NCBI GenBank assembly: GCA_040752835.1
Contig: JBFMGG010000004.1
Span: forward strand, 1-64,000
Length of the DNA stretch: 64,000 bases
Origin: Campylobacterota bacterium
Lineage (GTDB): Bacteria > Campylobacterota > Campylobacteria > Campylobacterales > Sulfurimonadaceae
Direction: 5' to 3'
The notes under the pieces were generated by a model, which searched no databases, was not told the DNA's origin, and worked only from the letters and a program-made list of their open reading frames with translations. The stretch's first letter is position 1. Each line of letters starts with the position of its first letter. Both the position numbers and the translations under genes were made by a program. Shown here in pieces: positions 9,111-18,690 of the stretch.

Positions 9111-11597
9111 TTACACCTTTTGAATTGATACACTCGTAAAACGGTAACCGTCAAACAGTGCTTCGGAATTGATCTCTGTGTCAAACGTCGGTAGATACGC
9201 GATATCTCCGTCGATTTTGCCGTCACAAATCACGCTTACCTTCAGCTCGCCGCGCGCCGAGCGGAGGGAGACGCGGTCCCCTTCGCCCAGCCCGTTGGCC
9301 TCCATGTACGCTTTGGAAGCGTACAGGCCGCCCCGGCTTGAGAGCTGATGGGCCCGAGCCGTGAACGCGGAGAACTGCAATACGGGATTGGCCAGGTAGA
9401 CGAGGCTTCCCGCCATCGCAGCCCCGGCGTCAAACGGAACGACGCTCTCATCGCCGCTTGTCGATACGGCGATGTTCTCCATAACGTACCCGCGAACCTC
9501 TTCCCCGCTGTTGGTGTAATAGTTCGGCAGGGCATCGAATTCAACCGCTTTGAACCCTTTTTCGACCGGGAGCTGTTTCGTGTACTCGACGGTCAATTTC
9601 GCATCAAGCCCGAGCGCGTTGGCAACGTCATTGAGGACATACCCTCCGTAGGGCAGCGCAACGTTGGTCGGGTTGACCCGTTTGTCGATTCCGCTCAGAG
9701 TCCCCTCTTGCTGGTTCAGTGCCGGCATATCCAGATCGCCGTTCCCCAGCGCACTGAGAGTGAAGTCGCCCGTCGTGTTGTAACCGACGGTGTAGCTGCC
9801 GCACTCCGAATCCAGGTCACAGATCATCGCTACGCCCAGCGTATTGGCAAGGTTCGGAATCATCGTCACGCTAAACGGCGTATATTTTTCGATCAACGCA
9901 ACCAGACGCGCACAGTTGGCGCTGTTGGGATGCGTATACAGGTCAGGACCTACCATCAGAGCGAATTTCTCTTTTTTGGCAAGGTATTTTTCGAGCGTTT
10001 CGGCAAATTTGTCTCCGGCGTTGAGCAGCGCGAACAACGCGTTGTCATCCATTTCGACCTCTTTGGAAACCTTTTTCTTGACCGTCTTGGTCACCTCTTC
10101 GCTCACCTCTTCCTCGACGCCGGTCTCTTCGTTGAGGACTTTCTTGGTCACCGTTTCGGTCACTTTCTCATCCACCGTCTCTTCGACGCTCACCGTTTTG
10201 GTCGAGTGGAATCCCGCCAGATACGAAACGATCCCGGCGGGCATGGCCGATTTGTCGCCGAAAAGGTCGAGGATCAGATACAGTGCCGCCTCTTCCATCA
10301 TCGGCGCATGCTGGATCTGGGTAACGTTTTTGGACATCTCTTGGATGACCGGATCGGCGATCGGGTGGAAATACAGCCCCGCACCCTTATTCATCGACAA
10401 CGCGTTGTTCATCGCGAAACGGGCGTTGGGGTTGTCGGTTTTGAGCGCGCTCCCGATCGAGACAACGAAATCGGCTTCGTGAACCTGTTTCAGATCGCCG
10501 CCGTAGAGGCTTTTGCCGCTGATCGTACCGTAGGCGTTCAGGAAGTTCTTAAATACGCGCGCTTCTTCATTGATGAGGCGATAGCCGTATTTGGCTTTGA
10601 GCTTCTGAAGGATCAATGCTTCCTCATTGGTGATCGTCGAGGTAAAGCGGATCGTATCGGCTTTTTTGAACGCTGCGATCGCCGCTTCGAATGCTGCGGG
10701 ATTTTTGACGACGCCGCGATTTTCAAAATCGTAGCCGTAGCGTCCCGCACCGCAAAGGGAAACGTAGTTCCACTCGTTTTTGACGCGGTAGATTTTAGGC
10801 TCGGTATTTTCGATGCTCGTGTGTTTGATGTCGTAGCTGAGCTGACATCCCGCCGAACAATGGGCGCACGTCGCGGGGATCTGTTTGTGTTCCCATGCGT
10901 TTGACGTATATTGATAGTCCGAACTCACCAGTGCGCCGACCGGACATACCGCCGAACACTCGCCGCAGTCGGTACAATCGAGCGTGTCGCCGCCGTTGGG
11001 GGCAATCAGCGACTTGTTGAGTTTGTTCCACATCGCGTAGGCGTCTTTGGGCATGCTCTCTTTGAATGCCGGGTCAATCGCGTCGCTGCCGCGGGCAACC
11101 GTCGAGAGGGCCGCATCCCCGATCATGTCTTTACAGACGGTGATACACCGTTCGCACATGATGCACAATGCGGGATCGTAGTGGATGAATCCCCAGTCCT
11201 GTGCCGGTTTGTGGGTGTCTTTGATCGCATAGGTCTGCGAGTCGACGCCCACTTCAAGGGTATAGTTTTGGAGTTCGCATTCGCCCGACTGGTCGCACAC
11301 GCCGCACTCCAGCGGGTGGTTGACGTCGTAAACTTCCATAATCGCGCGGCGCTCCAGCTCGATGTTGGGGGTAGTCGTCGTAATGTTCATCCCCTCTTTG
11401 GCTTTCGCGTTACACGCATAGACCTGTTTTCCGTCGGCTTCGACCAGACAGATACGGCATGCCAGCGTCGGCGAACACCGTGTCAGGTAACAGATCGCCG
11501 GGATAAAAATACCATTGGCACGCGCCGCGTTGAGGATGTATTCCCCCTCTTGCGTCTGAACCGTGCGGCCGTCTATGGTAATCGTTATATCACTCAT
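9111..11597 (-). CDS. nuoG: NuoG-type subunit, second copy (NuoG-b)
   Basis: This 828-residue protein is a complete NuoG. The N-terminal 2Fe-2S ligands are C36, C47, C50 and C62. The N5 site is H94, C98, C101 and C107. Two 4Fe-4S motifs follow (CIMCERCITVC and CTDCGECSAVCP, about residues 145-218), then an extra CAHCSAGC motif near residue 244 that fits the N7 cluster. The rest is the molybdopterin-oxidoreductase-like domain, which is non-catalytic in NuoG. A charged insertion of VTxTVxKKV type occupies residues 467-515. Its ATG overlaps the stop of the preceding nuoG (ATGA at 11594-11597), so the two should be made in step. Confidence 0.93.
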   Translation of the reverse strand: MSDITITIDGRTVQTQEGEYILNAARANGIFIPAICYLTRCSPTLACRICLVEADGKQVYACNAKAKEGMNITTTTPNIELERRAIMEVYDVNHPLECGVCDQSGECELQNYTLEVGVDSQTYAIKDTHKPAQDWGFIHYDPALCIMCERCITVCKDMIGDAALSTVARGSDAIDPAFKESMPKDAYAMWNKLNKSLIAPNGGDTLDCTDCGECSAVCPVGALVSSDYQYTSNAWEHKQIPATCAHCSAGCQLSYDIKHTSIENTEPKIYRVKNEWNYVSLCGAGRYGYDFENRGVVKNPAAFEAAIAAFKKADTIRFTSTITNEEALILQKLKAKYGYRLINEEARVFKNFLNAYGTISGKSLYGGDLKQVHEADFVVSIGSALKTDNPNARFAMNNALSMNKGAGLYFHPIADPVIQEMSKNVTQIQHAPMMEEAALYLILDLFGDKSAMPAGIVSYLAGFHSTKTVSVEETVDEKVTETVTKKVLNEETGVEEEVSEEVTKTVKKKVSKEVEMDDNALFALLNAGDKFAETLEKYLAKKEKFALMVGPDLYTHPNSANCARLVALIEKYTPFSVTMIPNLANTLGVAMICDLDSECGSYTVGYNTTGDFTLSALGNGDLDMPALNQQEGTLSGIDKRVNPTNVALPYGGYVLNDVANALGLDAKLTVEYTKQLPVEKGFKAVEFDALPNYYTNSGEEVRGYVMENIAVSTSGDESVVPFDAGAAMAGSLVYLANPVLQFSAFTARAHQLSSRGGLYASKAYMEANGLGEGDRVSLRSARGELKVSVICDGKIDGDIAYLPTFDTEINSEALFDGYRFTSVSIQKV

Positions 11598-13846
11598 CCT
11601 TCACTCCCCACCCTCGAAATTTTCACTTTTTCGAATCGGTAATTATCGTTTGCCGGTCCGTATGCCCCGTCGTATGAAGGGACCAGCGCGACGGTCCCTT
11701 TCAGGGAACCGTCGAGGACGAAAATCCTCTCTTCGCTTCCGGATCCGAATTCAATGCGAATTTTATCACCGTTCGCAATTTTTGCGGCAGCCGCAAACTG
11801 CGCCGAACCGCGCAGGGCTGTATCTTTTTCGAGCTGCCGGCTCTGCGCCGTATACGCATTGAACTGATTGACCGGATTGCAGCGGTAAACCACCGTTCCG
11901 TTGAATTCGGGCAGATCGTCCACCTCTTCGAGCGCTCCGCAGGCTTCGACGTCGACGTTTTCAAGGATGTAACCCCGGTTGTCTTCGCCCAGGGGCCCGA
12001 AAAAGTTGCCGAGCGAATCGAATTCACGCCCTTCAAATCCGCACGCTCCGGGGAGCTGCACCGTATAATCGATCGTATACGCCGCCTCGACGCCCAGTTT
12101 TGCGGCAACGTCGTTAAGGGTATAACCGTTAAACGCCACCGCTACGTTGGTCGGCAGCACCTGGTTGTTCATGCTGACGAACGTCCCCTCCTGCGAATTG
12201 AGTGCGGGTAGGGGAAGCTGCGCATTTGCAAGCGATCCCATCGTATAGATGCCCGGAGCATTGTAACCGACCGCTTCTGCCCCGGTATCGGCATCGAGGT
12301 CGCAGATCAGCGAAACGCCGACCGTATTGACGCTTGGTGCGGCGACGACGACCGAAAACTCCGTATACGTTTCGATCATCGCGCACAAACGCGCAATGTT
12401 CTCGCTGCGGCGGTGATTGAGCAGGTCGCTCCCGATGACGAGGGTCTTGCGCTTGGCACGACCGAATGTTTTGGCGAGGCGTTCAAACTCTTCGTCGCCG
12501 ACGTTGCTCTCGGCGCACAGGTATCCTTCATCAAGATCGTCGAAATAGCGGCGAATCTCTTCGGCGATGTCCGATTCTTTGAGGAGGGTTTTGGCGAGCA
12601 TCGCCGCGACCCCTTCTTCGGTCCCCACTTCGTATTTGACGTATTGCGTCACGACGTTTTGCAGCAACGCGTCTTCGAGCGGATGCATGTACACGACTTT
12701 GGCCCCGTTGTGGCGGGCCGCCGTCGTCACGCTGTAGCGCAATGCGGGGTTATCGGTGGAGATCCGCCCGCCGAATACGATGATGGCGTCGCTCGAAGCG
12801 ACTGCCTCGGTACTTCCCCCGTAACTCTTTTTGCCGCTGATCGAACCGTAAGCGTTCATAAAGCGGCGGTACGCACGGGCTTCTTCATTATACAGTTTCA
12901 CGCCGTGCGCTTCTTTGAGCTTTTGCAGGATCAGCGCTTCTTCGTTGGTAATCATCGAACCAAAACGGATCGCTTTGCATTTGCCGATCGCTTCTGCGGC
13001 ACGTGCCAGTTCCGCTTCGTCTTTTTCCGCGTCGATGTTGAAATCGAATCCGAATCGACCCGCACCGCACAGTGTCGTGTGCTCGAAGTCGTTTGTGACG
13101 CGGTAGATTTTCGGCTTGCCCCCAAATGCGTTCGAAGTGTGGCGCACCTCATAGGAGAGCGAACACCCTGCCGAACAGTGCACACACGTCGCGGGAACCT
13201 GACTCAACTCCCACGCGTTGGCGCTGTACTGGAAGTCCGAGCTCACCAGTGCACCGACCGGGCAGACGGCGATACACTCGCCGCAGAACGTACAATCGAG
13301 CGTCTCGCTGTTTTTGGGAATGACGGAAGATTTGTATCCCCCGAATTGCAGCGTAATCGCATCGTCTCCGATAATTTCGTTACAGACGTGAACGCATTTT
13401 TCGCACAAAATACACAGTGACGGATCGTAATTGATCAGTCCCCAGTGCTCGATTTTGCGGTGTTGCTCTTTAGCACTGAAGTGCTGGCGGTCAACGCCGA
13501 ATTCGAGCGTCTTGTTCTGCAGGTCGCACGCTCCGGATTTGTCGCAGACGCCGCATTCCAAGGGGTGGTTGACGTCGTACAGACGCATGATGTTCGTCCG
13601 TTCCGTTTTGAGTTTCTCCGAGTCGATCGTAACACAGAGCCCCTCGGTCGGAGGAGTCTGGCAGCTGAGGACGAACCCGTCGGTCTTGTCGGTCTCCACC
13701 ACGCACAATCGGCACGAGGCGCACGGCGTCGTTTTTTCAAGGTAGCACATCGTCGGAATGTAAAGTCCCGCTTTGCGCGCCGCCTGGAGGATCGTCTCCC
13801 CTTTTTGCGCAGTGACGGGCTGGCCGTTAATCGTAAAATTGATCAT
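11594..13846 (-). CDS. nuoG: NuoG-type subunit, first copy (NuoG-a)
   Basis: This is a 750-residue NuoG from the ATG at 13846, which follows a clear AAGGAGGG site. The frame stays open further upstream, but that stretch overlaps the previous gene and has no conserved sequence. Cluster ligands are all visible: C34, C45, C48, C62 (2Fe-2S); H94, C98, C101, C107 (N5); C145, C148, C151, C155 and C185, C188, C191, C195 (two 4Fe-4S); and CVHCSAGC at 221-228 (N7-like). A molybdopterin-type domain without obvious cofactor function follows. It differs throughout from the next gene, so this is an old duplication. Confidence 0.92.
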   Translation of the reverse strand: MINFTINGQPVTAQKGETILQAARKAGLYIPTMCYLEKTTPCASCRLCVVETDKTDGFVLSCQTPPTEGLCVTIDSEKLKTERTNIMRLYDVNHPLECGVCDKSGACDLQNKTLEFGVDRQHFSAKEQHRKIEHWGLINYDPSLCILCEKCVHVCNEIIGDDAITLQFGGYKSSVIPKNSETLDCTFCGECIAVCPVGALVSSDFQYSANAWELSQVPATCVHCSAGCSLSYEVRHTSNAFGGKPKIYRVTNDFEHTTLCGAGRFGFDFNIDAEKDEAELARAAEAIGKCKAIRFGSMITNEEALILQKLKEAHGVKLYNEEARAYRRFMNAYGSISGKKSYGGSTEAVASSDAIIVFGGRISTDNPALRYSVTTAARHNGAKVVYMHPLEDALLQNVVTQYVKYEVGTEEGVAAMLAKTLLKESDIAEEIRRYFDDLDEGYLCAESNVGDEEFERLAKTFGRAKRKTLVIGSDLLNHRRSENIARLCAMIETYTEFSVVVAAPSVNTVGVSLICDLDADTGAEAVGYNAPGIYTMGSLANAQLPLPALNSQEGTFVSMNNQVLPTNVAVAFNGYTLNDVAAKLGVEAAYTIDYTVQLPGACGFEGREFDSLGNFFGPLGEDNRGYILENVDVEACGALEEVDDLPEFNGTVVYRCNPVNQFNAYTAQSRQLEKDTALRGSAQFAAAAKIANGDKIRIEFGSGSEERIFVLDGSLKGTVALVPSYDGAYGPANDNYRFEKVKISRVGSEG

Positions 13847-13856
13847 CCATCCCTCC

Positions 13857-15893
13857 TTAGTGCGCGACCATCGCAATGTAATAACAGCGCATGCAGCGCT
13901 CCGCTTCGGAAAGTGCTTCTTCCTGCGTAAAGCCGTATTTGACCTCACGGTTGTTGTCTTTGCGTTCGTCGACCGTGAGGACTTCGCTGTGGGCTCTAGG
14001 CAATCCCGGAAGCCATCCTTTGATCTTCTCTTTCTTGTTGTAGACCTTGAGTTTACGGAGGTGGTCTTCCATAATCTCCTCGTCGGTGAGAGTGATTTCG
14101 CCGGTCTGCACATAGCGCGAAATCACCGAAGCCGCACGCTTGGCCTGTCCTACGGCGTTGACGATCGTCATCGGGCCGTATTCGCAGTCACCTGCCGCAA
14201 AAATCCCTTTGCGCGACGTCATGTAATCCTTGCCGTTCGTTTTGATCGTCGCCCATGAGGTGCGCTCGATCTCCCACTCTTCGGGAAGGAGTTTGAGATC
14301 GGCGCTCTGGGAAACGGCCGGAATCAGATAGTCCACGTCGATGTCGAACGACGCTCCTTCGATTTTCTCCAGCGTAGGACGTCCGCCGTTCGGATCGGGA
14401 ACCAGTTCGAAACGGTCCACCGTCAGCGATTTGAGGACGTCGTTTTCATCGTTCATTTTCGCAACCGCAGAGTGGAAAATAAATTCGACCCCCTCTTCGA
14501 CCGCTTCGTGGTACTCTTCGTAGGTCGTGTTTTTGATGATTGTCGCTTCGTCGCGGCGATAGAGCATAATCACTTTTTTCGCACCGGCGCGGATCGAACA
14601 GCGTACGACGTCCATCGAGGTGAACCCCCCTCCGACGCACGCAACCGTTTTGCCGGTCAGATCGACCCAGTTTGTCGGAAGCATGTGCCGCTTCTGGTCT
14701 GCTTCGTCGACCATGATGTCGTATTTGACCTGGAGGTTGATTTTATCGAGAAAATCGATCGCTCCCCAGTATCCCTGAATTTCTGGACGTTCGTTGTCAC
14801 AATAGACTTTTTTCGAAATCCGTGTTCCCGTCGCGACCAGGATGGCGTCATAGTCCTGTTCGAACTGACGCATCATGTCGGCGGTGACTTTCGTATTGGT
14901 GATAAAATTCACCCCCAAATCGCGAACCGCTTCGATGTCCTGATTGTATTTGTCGATCGGCATCCGGTATTCGGGAACCCCGACCGCGACTTCGCCGCCG
15001 AGAACCGGGAGTTCCTCGTACACGTCGACGTCGATCCCCTCCAGCGCGAGGTAATACGCTCCGGTCAGACCCGCAGGCCCTGCACCGATCACCGCCACTT
15101 TTTTGCCGATTGAGGACTTCTTCTGCGCAGGGTGGAAAAATCCGAAACCGTGATCGGTTTCGTAGTCGGCACCCAGACGTTTGAGCTCCATGATCGAGAT
15201 CGGTTCGTCGAGATTCGCGCGGCGACATTCGGTTTCGCAGGGATGGGGACAGACCCGTCCGCAGGTATGGGCCAGAGGCATCGTCTGGCGCGTCGCCATC
15301 AGCGAGTCGTCAAACCGCAAGTCCCGTACCCCTTCGATGTACGCAGGGATATCGACGTGCGCCGGACAGGCATCCATACAGGGGGCCGTGATCTTGGCGA
15401 TATAATTCGTATCGTCCATGTGGTAGTGTTTGGAAGGTTTTTGTCCTTCGATGCACGCCATGAATTCCGATTCGAAATGATTCATCAAATCCAGCAGCGG
15501 ATTGGGAACCGTTTTGCCGATTTCACATTTGGAGGTTTCCTGCATCGTACGGGAAACTTCCTTGAGGTGTTCCATGTCGGCTACCGAACCTTCGCCCCGC
15601 GCGATTTTATCGAGCAGGTCGTAGAGAATCCGCCCGCCCCAGCGTCCCGGTGCGCACCGTCCGCACGCTTCGGAATAGACCTGGTACTGGGCGGCGTATT
15701 CCGTAGCCAGACGAACGACGTCGACGTCCGGGCTGAACAGCGCGACGCCGTCCCATCCGATAAACGCTTTGGAAGAGGCGTGTTCGTTGTATTCAAGCGG
15801 TAGGTTATAGGCAGAATTTTGCCACTCTTCATCGGATTTTCCGATGTTGTTGACCTGCTCACCCCGCCACGTGGAGAAATAGACTTTGCTCAC
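13857..15893 (-). CDS. NuoF-like Fe-S / GltD-type FAD oxidoreductase fusion
   Basis: This 678-residue protein sits exactly where nuoF would be. Residues 60-125 resemble the NuoF cluster-N3 region (SEACGRCAPGRWGGRIL, with C77, C80, C123), but the third cysteine is Gly83. Residues 165-235 resemble the N-terminal double-cluster domain of GltD, with C172, C176, C211, C215, C219 and C223. Then comes a GltD-type two-dinucleotide flavoprotein: GAGPAG at 270-275 for FAD, GGGFTSMD at 421-428 for NAD(P), and the FAD-closing GIFAAGD at 563-569. There is no FMN/NADH Rossmann-like fold of true NuoF. It probably feeds electrons to NuoG, from NAD(P)H or another donor. Function is inferred from place and domains. 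Confidence 0.85.
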   Translation of the reverse strand: MSKVYFSTWRGEQVNNIGKSDEEWQNSAYNLPLEYNEHASSKAFIGWDGVALFSPDVDVVRLATEYAAQYQVYSEACGRCAPGRWGGRILYDLLDKIARGEGSVADMEHLKEVSRTMQETSKCEIGKTVPNPLLDLMNHFESEFMACIEGQKPSKHYHMDDTNYIAKITAPCMDACPAHVDIPAYIEGVRDLRFDDSLMATRQTMPLAHTCGRVCPHPCETECRRANLDEPISIMELKRLGADYETDHGFGFFHPAQKKSSIGKKVAVIGAGPAGLTGAYYLALEGIDVDVYEELPVLGGEVAVGVPEYRMPIDKYNQDIEAVRDLGVNFITNTKVTADMMRQFEQDYDAILVATGTRISKKVYCDNERPEIQGYWGAIDFLDKINLQVKYDIMVDEADQKRHMLPTNWVDLTGKTVACVGGGFTSMDVVRCSIRAGAKKVIMLYRRDEATIIKNTTYEEYHEAVEEGVEFIFHSAVAKMNDENDVLKSLTVDRFELVPDPNGGRPTLEKIEGASFDIDVDYLIPAVSQSADLKLLPEEWEIERTSWATIKTNGKDYMTSRKGIFAAGDCEYGPMTIVNAVGQAKRAASVISRYVQTGEITLTDEEIMEDHLRKLKVYNKKEKIKGWLPGLPRAHSEVLTVDERKDNNREVKYGFTQEEALSEAERCMRCYYIAMVAH

Positions 15894-15902
15894 GACGGTT
15901 CC

Positions 15903-16127
15903 TTATTTTTTGACCACGATGGTCCAGTCGGCTTCGTTGAACTTGAGCGAGTTCATCAGTTCGAACCCGAGTTCTTTGACCAGGTCAGCCGATTTTTGAA
16001 CCGGTGAAAAATCGCCGATTTCAAACAAAAAGATCACCACTTCTCCGGCTTTCGCCTCGTTTTTAAGGATCTCTCCCATCCGACCGTAAAAATCATCTTT
16101 GAGATGACGCAAATCGTAACGTTTCAT
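15903..16127 (-). CDS. NuoX-like small subunit replacing NuoE
   Basis: This 74-residue soluble protein has an alpha/beta look and no cysteine, so it cannot bind the 2Fe-2S cluster of true NuoE. Campylobacter and Helicobacter carry a protein of about 75 residues at the same place between nuoD and nuoG, annotated NuoE or NuoX, thought to replace NuoE. Sequence landmarks are RHLKDDFYGRMGEIL at the N-terminus and EADWTIVVKK at the C-terminus. It has 11 bases to nuoD and 9 to the fusion gene, within the operon. The role in the input module is inferred from position. Confidence 0.75.
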   Translation of the reverse strand: MKRYDLRHLKDDFYGRMGEILKNEAKAGEVVIFLFEIGDFSPVQKSADLVKELGFELMNSLKFNEADWTIVVKK

Positions 16128-16138
16128 CTTTTCTCCTC

Positions 16139-17365
16139 TTAACGGTCTACTTCACCGAAGACGATGTTGGTCGTCCCGATGATGGATACAACGTCCGGAA
16201 TGTAATGGCCCGGCAAAAGATCGGTCAGGATCCCCGTGTGCCAGAACGACGGCGCACGGAGTTTGAGACGGTACGGATACGCGTCTCCCTGTGAGTTGAT
16301 GTAATACCCCAGTTCCCCTTTGGGAGACTCGGTCGCGACATATACCTCGCCGACCGGAGGGCGCATCCCCTGCGTTACAAGGACGAAATGCTGCATCAGC
16401 GAATAGTTCTGCGTCATGATGTCGATTTTCGGAGCCGAAATGTACTGCGGAGCGTGCGCCATCAGCTCCGGGCCGGTCCCTTCGTACATATCGATTACCT
16501 GATACAGGATTTTCGCCGATTCGCGCATCTCCGCCATGTAGAGTTTGTAACGGGCATAGTTGTCCCCTTTGTCCGAGACCGGAACGTTGAACTCCACTTC
16601 GTCGTAGAGTTCATACGGTTCCTCTTTACGGATATCCCACTCGACGCCGGAGGCGCGGAGCATAATCCCCGAACAGCCCCAGCTCAGCGCCATCTCTTTG
16701 GAGATCACCCCGACGTTTTCCATCCGCATTTTCCAGATACGGTTGGAGTCGAGGAGGTCTTCGTAATCTTTGATGTTTTCGGGGAGCTTGTCGAGGAACT
16801 TTCTCAGATCGTCGATGAAGTTGTCCGGCAGATCGAGCGGTACTCCCCCGATGCGGACCGCGGCATGGGTCAGACGGGCGCCGCAGTAGTCTTCGATCAA
16901 ATCCATCAGGTATTCGCGCTCGCGGAAAGCGAAAAGGAAAACCGTCATCGCCCCGATATCGAGGGCCGTCGTCGCCAGCCAGAACAGGTGCGACATCAGA
17001 CGGTTCGTCTCCAGCAGCATCATCCGGATTACTTTCGCCCGGCGCGGCACTTCGAGGCCGATGAGGCGCTCGACGGCGAGGGCGAAGCCGTAGTTGTTCG
17101 AGCTCGATGCGATGTAGTCCATCCGGTCGGTGGTCGGCATGAACTCGTTGTAGATCATGTTTTCCGCCATCTTCTCCATCCCGCGGTGAAGGTACCCGAT
17201 GTCCGGATGGGCTTTGGTGATCTGCTCTTGCTGAAGGTGGAGCATCAAACGCAGCTGCCCGTGGGCAGAGGGGTGCTGCGGACCGAAGTTGAGGATCAGT
17301 TCGTTGTCGTCACGGTCGAACGTGATGTTTTCGAAAAAAGGTCTGAGTCTGTTGGGTTGTTGCAT
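16139..17365 (-). CDS. nuoD: NADH-quinone oxidoreductase subunit D
   Basis: This is a 408-residue 49-kDa-type subunit of the complex I connecting module, which together with NuoB forms the quinone-binding site. It keeps the family core: [13 protein letters not shown] near residue 28 with the quinone-site histidine, GYLHRGMEK near residue 58, and the C-terminal [18 protein letters not shown] ending. The [NiFe]-hydrogenase-type cysteines are absent, as expected. NuoC is a separate gene, not fused. It starts 9 bases after nuoC. Confidence 0.97.
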   Translation of the reverse strand: MQQPNRLRPFFENITFDRDDNELILNFGPQHPSAHGQLRLMLHLQQEQITKAHPDIGYLHRGMEKMAENMIYNEFMPTTDRMDYIASSSNNYGFALAVERLIGLEVPRRAKVIRMMLLETNRLMSHLFWLATTALDIGAMTVFLFAFREREYLMDLIEDYCGARLTHAAVRIGGVPLDLPDNFIDDLRKFLDKLPENIKDYEDLLDSNRIWKMRMENVGVISKEMALSWGCSGIMLRASGVEWDIRKEEPYELYDEVEFNVPVSDKGDNYARYKLYMAEMRESAKILYQVIDMYEGTGPELMAHAPQYISAPKIDIMTQNYSLMQHFVLVTQGMRPPVGEVYVATESPKGELGYYINSQGDAYPYRLKLRAPSFWHTGILTDLLPGHYIPDVVSIIGTTNIVFGEVDR

Positions 17366-17374
17366 GCTTGATCC

Positions 17375-18181
17375 TTAACGGTCGCGATCGGTGATCGTAA
17401 CGGTTTTTTGTGCGTCGAATTTATCAATCATAAAGGCGCCGCCTTCTTCCTGGTACTGGACCGGTGTATCCGGCTCGCCCTGGCTGATATCGGCACCGCG
17501 CGGTACTTCGTGTCCCAGACGGGCGAAACGCTCGGTATCGTAACGGTCTACCCGTGCGCTGTCACGGTTTTCGGGCCCGATGATGTCACGCGCTTCTTTT
17601 CCGAAGATTTTGTCGACTTCATACCATTGCGCGAATTCATCCCCCTGGAGCGGATAGGTTTTGCGCAGCGGATACCCTTCCCAGTCATCCGGCATCAGGA
17701 TCCGTTTCATATACGGGTGGTTGTTGATGACGATTCCGAACATGTCGTACATTTCGCGCTCACTCCAGTCAGCGGAACGGAAGAGCTTCTCGACGCTTCG
17801 GATCGACTCTTTTTCGGCAATTTTGCATTTGACGCGGACGCGCTTGCGCTTGCTCATGGAGAGCATCTGGTAGAACACTTCGAATTTCCCTTCCTGCGCA
17901 AGCCAGTCGATGGCGCTCAGCTCGCTGAGCTGGCAGTATTCGCGCTCGTTTTTGAGGAGTTCGAGGACGCCGTAGTTGTCGGCGGCGTTGATGACGACCA
18001 CCATCTGCCCCACCTGGATATAGGCATCGAGAACCTCGAATGACGCTTTGATCGCGGCAAGGTCTTCGGCAAAAACCGCATCTTCGTTCACATCGCTTTT
18101 GGCAACCTGCGGGGCAACCCAGTAACGGTCGGTATAGTAAGGTTTTTTCTGTACGTTGTCTTTGGGCGTATAGGCTCTCAT
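17375..18181 (-). CDS. nuoC: NADH-quinone oxidoreductase subunit C
   Basis: This 268-residue protein contains the 30-kDa subunit domain. The diagnostic segment [15 protein letters not shown]-like (here [15 protein letters not shown], near residue 137) and the following [20 protein letters not shown] are intact. It has N- and C-terminal extensions of about 50 residues each beyond the core, as is common in Campylobacterota. It packs against NuoD in the peripheral arm. Its start and the nuoB stop share base 18181. Confidence 0.95.
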   Translation of the reverse strand: MRAYTPKDNVQKKPYYTDRYWVAPQVAKSDVNEDAVFAEDLAAIKASFEVLDAYIQVGQMVVVINAADNYGVLELLKNEREYCQLSELSAIDWLAQEGKFEVFYQMLSMSKRKRVRVKCKIAEKESIRSVEKLFRSADWSEREMYDMFGIVINNHPYMKRILMPDDWEGYPLRKTYPLQGDEFAQWYEVDKIFGKEARDIIGPENRDSARVDRYDTERFARLGHEVPRGADISQGEPDTPVQYQEEGGAFMIDKFDAQKTVTITDRDR

Positions 18182-18690
18182 TACATCAACCTTTTTGGTT
18201 TTTGTGATTTATTCGCGCTTTCGCGACGGATTTTCTGCTGAAGCAGCATCACGGCGTACTGAAGGGTTTCAGGACGCGGGGCACAGCCGGGGAGGTAAAG
18301 ATCGACCGGGATGACGCGGTCAACACCCTGCACGGTCGCATAGGTGTTGAACATACCGCCGGTGTTGGCGCACGATCCCATCGAGATGACCCATTTGGGT
18401 TCGGTCATCTGGTCATACAGACGGCGGATAAACTCGGCGTGTTTTTTGGTCAGCGTCCCCGCAACGATCATCAGTTCCGCCTGACGCGGTGAGGCACGGA
18501 AAATCGTACCGAAACGGTCGAAGTCGTAGCGCGACGCACCCGAAGCCATCATTTCGATACCGCAGCATGCCAAACCGTACGTCAGCGCCCACAGCGAATT
18601 CGAACGCCCCCAGTTGACCACTTTGTCGATCGTCGTCAGTGCGACGGGCAAGCCGCCGTCTTTGAGATAATTTACTTGATGTTGTGCCAT
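18181..18690 (-). CDS. nuoB: NADH-quinone oxidoreductase subunit B
   Basis: This is a 169-residue subunit from the ATG at 18690, preceded by GAAGGGGGCG. A longer in-frame start at 18711 lies further inside nuoA and is less likely. It carries the terminal 4Fe-4S cluster N2 ligands in the classic unusual pattern: LACCGIEMM near residue 40 with adjacent cysteines, [10 protein letters not shown] near residue 105, and PGCAPRPE near residue 137. N2 delivers electrons to quinone. It overlaps nuoA by 19 bases. Confidence 0.96.
   Translation of the reverse strand: MAQHQVNYLKDGGLPVALTTIDKVVNWGRSNSLWALTYGLACCGIEMMASGASRYDFDRFGTIFRASPRQAELMIVAGTLTKKHAEFIRRLYDQMTEPKWVISMGSCANTGGMFNTYATVQGVDRVIPVDLYLPGCAPRPETLQYAVMLLQQKIRRESANKSQKPKRLM

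Noticed and set aside
10053-10199. Repeat in NuoG-b as a mobile or tandem DNA repeat
   Set aside because: The similarity is at the level of short amino-acid units; the DNA units are not identical and there are no flanking duplications.
9348-10904. Plus-strand open frame (about 518 codons) opposite nuoG-b
   Set aside because: Antisense to a gene with intact iron-sulfur motifs; composition (Phe, Arg, Val rich) is that of a reversed coding strand.
13847-14113. N-terminal extension of NuoG-a upstream of 13846
   Set aside because: It overlaps the fusion gene and is Arg/Ser-rich without conservation; the ATG at 13846 has a strong ribosome binding site and gives the normal NuoG start.
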